The notes beneath the pieces are model-generated. The model was not told the DNA's origin and made no database searches. It saw nothing but the letters and a program-made list of their open reading frames with translations. From Photobacterium sp. TY1-4 (GTDB lineage Bacteria; Pseudomonadota; Gammaproteobacteria; Enterobacterales; Vibrionaceae): a stretch of DNA of 64,000 nt. A program made the position numbers and the translations under genes. The stretch covers positions 1,984,001 through 2,048,000 of the forward strand of contig NZ_CP099734.1 in NCBI RefSeq assembly GCF_025398175.1, written 5' to 3'. Of the stretch, positions 39,100 through 46,999 are shown piece after piece; positions within the stretch are counted from its first letter, which is position 1; each line of letters opens with the position of its first letter.

Positions 39100-40182
39100 A
39101 TGAAGATGACTACGGCTCACAAAACCAAACTTGCGGCACTTGTTTCTGCCCTGCTCTGCGCATCCAGCGCTCATGCAGCCAAGATTTACCAGGACGAACA
39201 TGGCAACGCCATGAACCTGTACGGTGAAGTCGGCGTTGGCGGCCACTTCGGTGCCAACTACGAATACGGCGAGTTCTATGCCGATCAGGGCTACATTGAC
39301 GATTCATTCGCCACACTCGGGGTTAAAGGCAACAACGGCGATCTGCAGTATCGCCTTGAAGTCGACTACGAGCGCGAAAACTGGGCCTACGGCTCCGGCG
39401 ATATGGTGCTGAGCATCGACAAGCTGTACCTGGGCTACATCCTGAATGACTACCACTACGTTGAATTTGGCCTGACCGACACCGCCTTCGACGACTACGA
39501 CAAGTGGGGCGACTTTACATTTGATACCACCGTCGAAACCGGTGAAGCAGGCGATCAGGATGCCACCGTCAAATATGAAGGGACTTATGGCAGCGTGAAA
39601 CTGGGCACCTCATACAGTTACAACGCCCAATCGTCTTCCGGTGCCCTGCTGGGTGACGTAGTGAACGGTTATCTTGGCTACTTCGGCGACCGCTTCTCTG
39701 CCGTGGTGGGGCTGGAAGGTCGCGCCGGGTCTGAAGGCGAATCGAAGTATGGTGAGCAACGACTCGTTGGCTTCGGCATGCGCTTTGCCCTGACCGACAG
39801 CCTGCTGTTCGGCCTCAATGCCTTCTACGAAGAAGAAGACATTGCCCAGTCGAAGACAACCGTGGATGCAACAGACCCGAACAACAAGGTTTACGCCTTT
39901 AACGACTACCAGACCTTAAAGAACGAAGGTGCACTGGTCTCTGCCAAATACATTCTGACCGAGCAATGGGAGTTTGTAGGTTCGGCAAACTACGAATCTT
40001 ATGAGAAGTGGGAAGCGGATAGCGAATTCTGGGACGGTAAAAACACCGACTGGGGCAACAGCCGCACCTGGGGCACCCTGGGCGTGAACTTCAAGCCGAC
40101 CCGCTCTTCGGTGATCGCGATTGAAGGTAACGTCGGCGAAGCGGCCCAGGATGCCTACGCCTACGCCCGTGTCTACTTCTAA
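39100..40182 (+). CDS. Outer-membrane general porin (OmpU/OmpC type)
   Basis: A 360-residue trimeric-porin family protein. The signal peptide ends SSAHA before AKIYQDEHGNAMNLYGEVGVGGHF, a typical first strand. Many Tyr/Trp-bordered strands with Asp/Gly turns follow, ending in the terminal aromatic YARVYF. The acidic loops suggest cation preference. The start at 39100 follows AAGG; a second ATG two codons later is possible. It lies 46 bp before the extracellular nuclease gene on the same strand, so the two could share a transcript. Confidence 0.87.
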   Translation: MKMTTAHKTKLAALVSALLCASSAHAAKIYQDEHGNAMNLYGEVGVGGHFGANYEYGEFYADQGYIDDSFATLGVKGNNGDLQYRLEVDYERENWAYGSGDMVLSIDKLYLGYILNDYHYVEFGLTDTAFDDYDKWGDFTFDTTVETGEAGDQDATVKYEGTYGSVKLGTSYSYNAQSSSGALLGDVVNGYLGYFGDRFSAVVGLEGRAGSEGESKYGEQRLVGFGMRFALTDSLLFGLNAFYEEEDIAQSKTTVDATDPNNKVYAFNDYQTLKNEGALVSAKYILTEQWEFVGSANYESYEKWEADSEFWDGKNTDWGNSRTWGTLGVNFKPTRSSVIAIEGNVGEAAQDAYAYARVYF

Positions 40183-40228
40183 ACATTTTGTGAATACGCT
40201 ATCTGCGACTGACGAATGAGAACTCACA

Positions 40229-43200
40229 ATGAATAAGAAAATTACTGTCCTCTCTGCGGCCATTGCTACCGCTCTCTCCGCCCCTGCACTGGCGGATATC
40301 AACGATATTATTATTTCCGAGTATGTCGAAGGCTCGAGCTACAACAAAGCCATTGAACTGACCAACCTAGGGGCGACGGATTACACCTTCCCGGCACATA
40401 TCGAGCTTTCCCGCCAGAAAGACGGTAAGGAGTGGAGTACAGTTGTAAATTCCAAAGGAGATCCTGCGCTAAGTGGCGAGACTATTCCTGCCGGCAAATC
40501 CATTATCATCCACCAGCCAAATCCAAGTAATAGCGATACGAATTTACTTGATGCCGTTTCTGCAAATGGAAAAGCATACGGTTCTAAAGCAATTCCAACG
40601 ACCTCTGTTTCCCATAATGGCAATGATGCCATTGCGCTAAGAGATATGTCCGGCGAAACACCAAAAATTCTTGATATTGTTGGTGTACTGGACAGTGCTG
40701 ATGACTGGGGGAAAGATGTCACCCTCCGTCGCTACAATACAGCGAACGCCCAGAAGAGCACCTATACCCCTACCGATTGGCTCTTCGAAGCCAAAAATAC
40801 TTTTAACGGTTTAGGGGATCCGGCGCTTGCTGAAAAAGCGGTAGCACCAACCCCATGTACTGACGCCGCTGGTAAGTTTGAAACCAAAGTGATTGGTGAA
40901 GTTCAGGGCACCGGTTACCGCTCGCCACTGATCGCAGACGGTAAATTTATCAGCGACACCGAATATCAAATTGAAGGTGTGGTCAGCGCAGTGGGCAGCA
41001 GCCTGATGAAAGGCTTCTACCTGTATCAAAGCGATAATAATGAGCTGACTTCAGACGGCGTGTTTGTGGCCACAGAAGCTTTTGTGGATGAAAGCCTAGT
41101 CGGCAAAACGGTTTGTGTGATTGGTAAAGTTGAAGAAGCTTATGGCCTGACACAGATTCTGCCGACAGATGATCAGTGGGAAGTGAAAGAAGATGCACCA
41201 GTTCCGTCAGCGGTAGAACTGGTTCGCATCCCGGCAGACGGTGAGAACTTCCGTGCTACGCTGGAGCGCCATGAAGGCATGAAGGTCAGGCTGCCAAAAG
41301 ATATGGATAGCAGCCAACAAGGCGACCAGGACATGCGAGTGTCGCGGACCTTCAGCTACGACTATGACAGCCGCCGAGACAATATGGTGCTGGCCTACAC
41401 TCGTCCGAACATGCAGCCGAACCAGCAACATGTGGCGGGTAGCGTGGAATCGCAGCTTCAGGCCAGCCAGAACAAGAATTACCGTCTGTTTGTCGATTCC
41501 GACAAGAAAGCGCCAAGCGGCGAAATTCCGTACTACCCGGATTTCAACACCAAACCACACAGTAACTACATCCGGGTGAATGACAGTATTGTCGGCCTGG
41601 AAGGGATGATCACCTATAGTTATGGTGATTTCCGTCTGGTCCCAACCAATGAGATCACCAGCAAGAACATCACCCGAAACACACCGCGGACATCCTCACC
41701 CGAGCTGAACGATGAGACCACGTTCGAGCAGTTCCCAATCCGCATTGCGACCCAAAACGTGCTGAACTTCTTCAACTCACCATACGGCGGTGCAGACAAC
41801 CAGCATGGCGACAACCGAGGCGCCGAGAGTGAGATTGAGTACATCAAGCAGAAAGATAAAATTGTTGAAGCGGTTTATGGCTTGAATGCCGATATCATCG
41901 GCCTGATGGAAATCGAGAACAACGGTTTTGGCGACTACAGCGCCATCACAGAGCTGGTCAACGCGGTAAACGAGAAATACACCGACGATCGCTACTCTGC
42001 GCGCCATTACAAAAACTCGGTTGAAAACAAATATGTTTTCGTTGGTTTCGATTCTGACGGCAACGCCCTACTGGACGACCTGGACGCCATCGGCGGTGAT
42101 GCGATTTCATCCGGCCTGCTCTACCGCCCGAGCAAGGTGACGCTGGAATTCTCGAAAGTCATCCCGATGCCGTACCAGAAGGCACCGATGATCACCGATG
42201 AGAACGGCGCAGCAATCGTCGACAGCAAAGGCGAAATCCGTGAGAGCGGCAAGAACTACCAGCGGGATACCGTGGCTGCCACCTTCTGGGTGAACAATAC
42301 CGGTAAGAAACTGACCGTAGCCGTCAACCACCTGAAATCTAAAGGCTCAACTTGTTGGGAAGACTGGCAAGGCTGGGAGAAATGGGACAACTTTGATCCG
42401 GCAAAAGACGATGTCAAAGATGATGACTTCCAGGGTTCTTGCGAAAACTTCCGGGTTGCAGCTGCTGATCACTTAGGGAAAGAAATGGCTAAGATCGGTG
42501 GTGATCGAGTCGTCATGGGCGACATGAACTCTTACGCTCAGGAAGACCCGATGCTGGTGCTGACAACAATCCCTGCTGGGAAAACCCTGAAAGCCGCTCG
42601 CGATACTTTCATTGGCTATAAGCCTCAGTTTGGTGAGAACGGTGGCGTCATCACCGAAGACTATGGTTATATCAATGCCGTATCCCTGAAGGATGAAGCC
42701 AATCAACGCACCAGCTGGAGCTACTCGTACAATGACGAAATCGGCTCACTGGATCATGTCCTGATCACCAAAACTCTGGAAACCAAACTGTTGGATGCGA
42801 CAGACTGGCATATTAACTCTTCCGAGTCGCCACTGTTTGATTACAAGCATAAGAATAAGGGCAGCTCAACGGTTATCGACCGCCTCTACAGTGCCAATGC
42901 ATTCCGCTCTTCTGACCATGATTCCGCGATTATCGCCCTGGGTTATGGCTACGGTGAAACCGCAGGCGAGCGCGTGATCCTGGCGAGTAAGAGTGACCGA
43001 ATCGAAGTGGCCTACCCAGTGAAAGGCGGAACAGCGGGGCAAATTGCCAAGATTTCGTTCTCCCCAGCACCGGCGGACATGACCAACGTAGCGCTGCCGT
43101 CAGTCACCCTGAAAGAGAGCGGCGACCAGACCGTGATGTTTGATGTCAACGGCATCAAGCCAGGTGATTACACGGTAACCATGGAATTGCTCAACCCGCT

Positions 43201-43375
43201 GACCAAAGCGGCTACAACAGAAGCGACCCGCACCATGCAGGTCACCGTTATTAAACGTGATTCGCTGACCCCGAAAACCACTGTACAGCCATATGACGGC
43301 AGCGGCGGTTCTTTCGGCCTGTTTGGTCTGCTATCAATGCTGGGCCTTGGCTTCCTGCGCCGCAATAAGCGCTAA
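40229..43375 (+). CDS. ExeM/NucH-family extracellular nuclease, GlyGly-CTERM
   Basis: A 1048-residue secreted nuclease. A signal peptide (ends SAPALA) is followed by a lamin-tail-like domain (DINDIIISEYVEGSSYNKAIEL), an OB-fold-like region around residues 220-330, and an endonuclease/exonuclease/phosphatase domain (FPIRIATQNVLNFF, GLMEIENNG, VNHLKSKG, GDMNSYA, SSDHDSAI). The C-terminus SGGSFGLFGLLSMLGLGF then RRNKR is a GlyGly-CTERM rhombosortase tail: glycine-rich, one helix, basic end. Related ExeM and Xds nucleases degrade environmental DNA. Codon 65-195 DNA is AT-richer than the rest. Confidence 0.92.
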   Translation: MNKKITVLSAAIATALSAPALADINDIIISEYVEGSSYNKAIELTNLGATDYTFPAHIELSRQKDGKEWSTVVNSKGDPALSGETIPAGKSIIIHQPNPSNSDTNLLDAVSANGKAYGSKAIPTTSVSHNGNDAIALRDMSGETPKILDIVGVLDSADDWGKDVTLRRYNTANAQKSTYTPTDWLFEAKNTFNGLGDPALAEKAVAPTPCTDAAGKFETKVIGEVQGTGYRSPLIADGKFISDTEYQIEGVVSAVGSSLMKGFYLYQSDNNELTSDGVFVATEAFVDESLVGKTVCVIGKVEEAYGLTQILPTDDQWEVKEDAPVPSAVELVRIPADGENFRATLERHEGMKVRLPKDMDSSQQGDQDMRVSRTFSYDYDSRRDNMVLAYTRPNMQPNQQHVAGSVESQLQASQNKNYRLFVDSDKKAPSGEIPYYPDFNTKPHSNYIRVNDSIVGLEGMITYSYGDFRLVPTNEITSKNITRNTPRTSSPELNDETTFEQFPIRIATQNVLNFFNSPYGGADNQHGDNRGAESEIEYIKQKDKIVEAVYGLNADIIGLMEIENNGFGDYSAITELVNAVNEKYTDDRYSARHYKNSVENKYVFVGFDSDGNALLDDLDAIGGDAISSGLLYRPSKVTLEFSKVIPMPYQKAPMITDENGAAIVDSKGEIRESGKNYQRDTVAATFWVNNTGKKLTVAVNHLKSKGSTCWEDWQGWEKWDNFDPAKDDVKDDDFQGSCENFRVAAADHLGKEMAKIGGDRVVMGDMNSYAQEDPMLVLTTIPAGKTLKAARDTFIGYKPQFGENGGVITEDYGYINAVSLKDEANQRTSWSYSYNDEIGSLDHVLITKTLETKLLDATDWHINSSESPLFDYKHKNKGSSTVIDRLYSANAFRSSDHDSAIIALGYGYGETAGERVILASKSDRIEVAYPVKGGTAGQIAKISFSPAPADMTNVALPSVTLKESGDQTVMFDVNGIKPGDYTVTMELLNPLTKAATTEATRTMQVTVIKRDSLTPKTTVQPYDGSGGSFGLFGLLSMLGLGFLRRNKR

Positions 43376-43414
43376 GCCACGTTAAGCAAGACAAGGGAGC
43401 AAATCCCATCACGC

Positions 43415-43445
43415 AAAGAGGCCGACTCCCGGCCTCTTTTTTTTG
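43415..43445 (+). terminator. Terminator of the nuclease gene
   Basis: A 9-bp perfect stem AAAGAGGCC/GGCCTCTTT with a GACTCCC loop runs into a long T-tract. Confidence 0.93.
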
Positions 43446-43500
43446 CTTACACCTCCCGCAGTAAAGCGGTCAAAACCCGACGACATCGGTGAAGTAAGGC

Positions 43501-44259
43501 TTACTGCGCTCCGGAACCAGGGACGCACTCCTGGTAAGCGAGCGGAATATCCGCATCGCAAATAAACTGATCCATTTGCTTCAAATCACAAACAAACGCC
43601 GATTTCACGGTACCCAGTTTGCTGTGATCCGCCAGCAGAATTTTTTGCCGCGATTGGCGAATAGCCTTTCGCTTATACGGCAGCTCTTTGTAGGAATAAC
43701 AGGTGATCCCCATGGCCACATCCACCCCGGCCGCAGAGACAAACATCAAATCAAACCGCAGGTTATCGATCTCACTCTGATCCCCGAGCGGGTAAAAATT
43801 ATCATGCTGGGGATCATACTCCCCACCACACAGAATCGCGCTACAGTTGGCCTTTTTTTTCAACGCCATAAACGTATTGAGGGAAAAACAAACCCCGGTA
43901 AACGGGATCTGCTCGTCAATGGCCGCAATCAAGTGAATATTGGTGGTCCCGTTATCAAAGAAAATGGTCTGATTTTCTGCCACGTAGGCCGCAGCCATCG
44001 AGCCAATCAGTTGCTTTTCCTGGACGTGATTCCCGGTCTGTTCCTGCAAGATATAGCGACCGCCCGGCTGATGTCTTGGCTTGCTGACAATATACCCACC
44101 AATCAGGCTTACCAACTCGCTGGGATCACTTAAATCCCGCCGAATGGTCATTTCAGACACGCCCAGTTGCTGGGCCGCCTCTTTTAAATGTATCTTTTCC
44201 CGACCCGCCAGAAGCGCATGGAGCTGCTTCAACCGGCGATCTCTTTTCGTTTCTGCCAT
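43501..44259 (-). CDS. deoR: DeoR deoxyribonucleoside repressor
   Basis: A 252-residue DeoR-family repressor: N-terminal helix-turn-helix (LKEAAQQLGVSEMTIRRDLSD) and a sugar-isomerase-like effector domain (FFDNGTTNIHLI, CFSLNTFMAL, CGGEY, ADHSKLGTVK). Similarity to E. coli DeoR itself, rather than only the family, is seen in LHLKDAAALLGVSEMTIRR-like and FTAVCYSLNTF-like segments. DeoR represses deo genes and responds to deoxyribose-5-phosphate. No deoCABD genes are here, but the convergent neighbour is an extracellular DNase. The start at 44259 (MAETKRD) begins the DNA-binding domain; the open frame extends 18 codons further. Confidence 0.85.
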   Translation of the reverse strand: MAETKRDRRLKQLHALLAGREKIHLKEAAQQLGVSEMTIRRDLSDPSELVSLIGGYIVSKPRHQPGGRYILQEQTGNHVQEKQLIGSMAAAYVAENQTIFFDNGTTNIHLIAAIDEQIPFTGVCFSLNTFMALKKKANCSAILCGGEYDPQHDNFYPLGDQSEIDNLRFDLMFVSAAGVDVAMGITCYSYKELPYKRKAIRQSRQKILLADHSKLGTVKSAFVCDLKQMDQFICDADIPLAYQECVPGSGAQ

Positions 44260-44368
44260 TCGCAGCCCTGCTCTCCCTTCAATCAACACCAAATGCAACA
44301 CCAGAAGCCTCATGCCACCCCGTCAAATCAGCGGCGGACGCTCTGGTGAATGACTGTCTACTGCTAGG

Positions 44369-44391
44369 ATAGAACAAGTTCAAACTTCTAT
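44369..44391. promoter_or_regulatory. Inverted repeat upstream of deoR
   Basis: ATAGAA and TTCTAT flank an 11-bp spacer. E. coli DeoR sites, as I recall, contain TTAGAA/TTCTAA halves directly abutting. The half-sites agree but the spacing does not, so autoregulation here is only a possibility. Confidence 0.28.
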
Positions 44392-44416
44392 AAAACGAGC
44401 ATTATCAACAGTTTGA

Positions 44417-44824
44417 TCAGGATTTGGAATTCGCGGCTTTTTCTTTCGGGATCAGTTCCACCACCTGCTCCTGCTCAGTCGCATGGGTGGTGCCCAGGAA
44501 CTTTCCCCCCCGCTCAATGCTCAGGTTGTCGCAGTAAATCGTGCCGGAGACCACCCCGTTTTCCAGGATTTCCATCACGTTGGCCCGACAGGTGCCTTCG
44601 ACCAAACCGTTCACCACGATTTTGTCCGCCTGAATCTCACCTTTCAGTCGACCTTTGCGGCTGACCATGAGGTTTTTCTCCAGGCAGATCTTCCCTTCGA
44701 TCATTCCGTCAACCTGCATATTACAAGCTAACTGGAGCTCTCCCTGGATAAAGCATCCTTCTGCGATGAGAGTTGTACCTGCAGACTGACCCGCTGCGTC
44801 ACCTTGTTTATTAAAGAAACCCAT
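44417..44824 (-). CDS. Bactofilin (polymer-forming cytoskeletal protein)
   Basis: A 135-residue bactofilin that would polymerise without nucleotides and scaffold cell-wall enzymes at the inner membrane. It has a short polar N-terminus (MGFFNKQGDAAGQ), then the right-handed beta-helix with repeating hydrophobic/Gly pattern (LIAEGCFIQGEL, VDGMIEGKI, KIVVNGLVEGT), and a charged tail. Its first 97 bases overlap the end of the upstream M23 peptidase gene in another frame. AGGA lies 9 nt before the ATG, inside that gene. Bactofilin-M23 pairs are known, for example CcmA-Csd1 in Helicobacter. Confidence 0.92.
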   Translation of the reverse strand: MGFFNKQGDAAGQSAGTTLIAEGCFIQGELQLACNMQVDGMIEGKICLEKNLMVSRKGRLKGEIQADKIVVNGLVEGTCRANVMEILENGVVSGTIYCDNLSIERGGKFLGTTHATEQEQVVELIPKEKAANSKS

Positions 44825-45681
44825 TTCACGTTCCTCTCTTTCTCAAATATCTGTTCAAAGTTATCCATTTCCCAGTCCACGAACGGTGCCGGATCCAATG
44901 CCCGACCGACAAACCGAACTTCGTAATGCAGATGAGGACCGGAAGAAAGCCCGGAATTGCCGGAATAGGCAATCAAGTCCCCTTTGTTGACAAAGTCACC
45001 ATTGCGGACAGCAAATTTTTTCAGGTGGGAATAGGAAGAGGTAAATCCAAATGCATGTCGCAGTCGCAAGTAGTTGCCCGAACCCTGCTTGCTCGGCCGG
45101 ACTGCCGACACCACGCCATCGGCCGGTGCATACACCGGCGTGCCGGTATTTACGGCAAAATCGAGTCCCCGGTGCATTCGCTTCAGCCCGGTCACCGGGT
45201 GCTTGCGTACACCAAATCGAGAGGAGCGTCTGGCATCTTTCACCGGCGAGCCGCTGGGCAAGGTATCGAGCACAATTCTGCGCACCACCGAATTAATCGT
45301 AGCCACATCCAGCCGATCCTCCAGGGTTTTCAGTTCCCCGGAGTCACCACCAAGGACCTGCTCCAGCTGATCCAGGCGCTCTGACACCAGAGTTAAGCGC
45401 AAATCCTTGTCGTCGAGCGCCCCCTCCAAATCGGCTCGTTGCTGCTGCAATTCGGCCAGCTGGTCGTGAACCTCACGGGACTGCTGCGCCAGCGCCAGTT
45501 GTTTCTCTGTCGCAGCCTCCAACGCTGTTTGCAGATATGCAATGAAACCGACTGCGACTATGCCAGAAATGAACAGTAGTGCCCCGGCGCCCCACACCCC
45601 ATAACGGAAGCGTTTTCCGATCCGGAAGTGTCTGGAACCCTGCGTGGAGGAGACAGAGATGGTGATATGTTCCTTCATCAT
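44728..45681 (-). CDS. M23-family peptidoglycan endopeptidase, membrane-anchored
   Basis: A 317-residue LytM/M23 zinc peptidase. The N-terminus has one membrane anchor (about residues 28-50), then a coiled coil (QQSREVHDQLAELQQQRADLEG) reaching into the periplasm. The M23 domain begins near SRFGVRKHPVTG. Zinc ligands are HRGLD and HLHYE, and the fold's SSYSHL is present, so it looks active. The ~35 residues after the domain are partly dual-coding with bactofilin. Starts at 45681 and 45678 (MM) cannot be separated. Confidence 0.92.
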   Translation of the reverse strand: MMKEHITISVSSTQGSRHFRIGKRFRYGVWGAGALLFISGIVAVGFIAYLQTALEAATEKQLALAQQSREVHDQLAELQQQRADLEGALDDKDLRLTLVSERLDQLEQVLGGDSGELKTLEDRLDVATINSVVRRIVLDTLPSGSPVKDARRSSRFGVRKHPVTGLKRMHRGLDFAVNTGTPVYAPADGVVSAVRPSKQGSGNYLRLRHAFGFTSSYSHLKKFAVRNGDFVNKGDLIAYSGNSGLSSGPHLHYEVRFVGRALDPAPFVDWEMDNFEQIFEKERNVKWVSLINKVTQRVSLQVQLSSQKDALSRESSS

Positions 45682-45898
45682 TTTGCAAACTCAAGAATGC
45701 CTCTGCCCTGAATGGCGACCAACTGCCCCGTACTGTTAATTTTCATCTCACAATATTTGAGACATTACGCAAAAAAACAAATGAAACAAAACACATAAGT
45801 AACTTGAATACCTTATCAAGGTCGACAGTCAGGCTGTAAACTAACAATAATCTGTGCCGTGTATGCCCACGCCGTATCTTCCACAAGGACAGTTGCTG

Positions 45899-46999
45899 AT
45901 GTTGCCGTTAAAAAAATTGCTATCCAGAAAACCCTGGATTATTTCCCTGTTTGTTATCCTGATCATCGCGCTCTGGCTGCTCAGCGGACAGGCAACGGTT
46001 GACGCCGAAAAACCGGAGAATGCCAAGGGCACGCAACAGTCCTCGGCACCGCCGCTGGCAAAAGTTGTGGTGGAACAATTTCAGGCCAGCCCGACGCAAA
46101 AAGTCATCATCCTCTATGGCCGCACAGCGCCGGATCGCAAAGCAACCCTGGCAGCCCAGGTGGCCGGCGCGGTGGAATCTCTCCAGATCCGCAAAGGGCA
46201 GCGCGTGACCGAAGGCCAACCTCTGCTGCGGCTTGACAAAGCCGACCGTGAGCTGCAACTGAAACGGGCCCAGGCGCTGCTGCGGGTTCGAGAGAAAGAG
46301 TTCAACGCCTCACGCTCGCTACGCGCCAAAGGACTGCAAGGCGAAGTTGCCCTGAGCCAGGCCGAAGCAGCATTGATTGAAGCCAAGGCCACGGTTCGCA
46401 ACTTGGAGCTAGCGCTGGAAGATACCGCCATCACGGCCCCTTTTGACGGGATTGTCGAAAACCTGCTGGTCGAGAAAGGCGATTACCTCGGGATTGGTGA
46501 TCCAGTGGCGACCATCGTCGATCTCAATCCGCTGGTGATCAGCGCAGATGTCAGTGAACGTCACATCCAGAACATCCGGAGCGGACTGGATGCCAATATT
46601 ACCCTGGTGGACGGCGCGAAAACCAAGGGCGAGCTGCGGTATCAGGCCTCGGTGGCCGACCCGCAAACCAACACCTTCGCAATTGAAATTGAAATCCCCA
46701 ACCCGGACATGCGCCTAAACGCCGGTGCCAGCGCCAGTGTCGAGCTGGTGCTCGATACCCTGGAAGCTATCAAAGTCAGTCCTTCCATGCTGGCCCTCGA
46801 TGAAGCCGGCAACTTGGGGATCAAAACGCTGGCGGAGGACAACAAAGTCAGCTTCGTGCCGATTTCAATCGTCAAAGTCGAGCCCGACGGCATCTGGCTC
46901 GATGGCGTCGGCAAGCAAGTCTCGGTGATCACTGTGGGCCAGGGATTCGTACGTGATGGAGAAAGCGTGATCCCGGTACGACAGGCGGAGGCGAAGTAA
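45899..46999 (+). CDS. RND efflux periplasmic adaptor
   Basis: A 366-residue membrane-fusion protein. An N-terminal membrane anchor is followed by the barrel-sandwich (PDRKATLAAQVAGAVESLQIRKGQRV is read as two motifs), a long alpha hairpin (KADRELQLKRAQALLRVRE to LSQAEAALIEAKAT), a second lipoyl half (ITAPFDGIVENLLVEKGDYL) and a beta-barrel. No lipobox is seen. The start at 45899 follows AAGGAC; earlier in-frame ATGs lack a ribosome site. Its stop TAA shares its last A with the ATG of the permease gene. It is divergent from the M23 gene. Confidence 0.92.
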   Translation: MLPLKKLLSRKPWIISLFVILIIALWLLSGQATVDAEKPENAKGTQQSSAPPLAKVVVEQFQASPTQKVIILYGRTAPDRKATLAAQVAGAVESLQIRKGQRVTEGQPLLRLDKADRELQLKRAQALLRVREKEFNASRSLRAKGLQGEVALSQAEAALIEAKATVRNLELALEDTAITAPFDGIVENLLVEKGDYLGIGDPVATIVDLNPLVISADVSERHIQNIRSGLDANITLVDGAKTKGELRYQASVADPQTNTFAIEIEIPNPDMRLNAGASASVELVLDTLEAIKVSPSMLALDEAGNLGIKTLAEDNKVSFVPISIVKVEPDGIWLDGVGKQVSVITVGQGFVRDGESVIPVRQAEAK

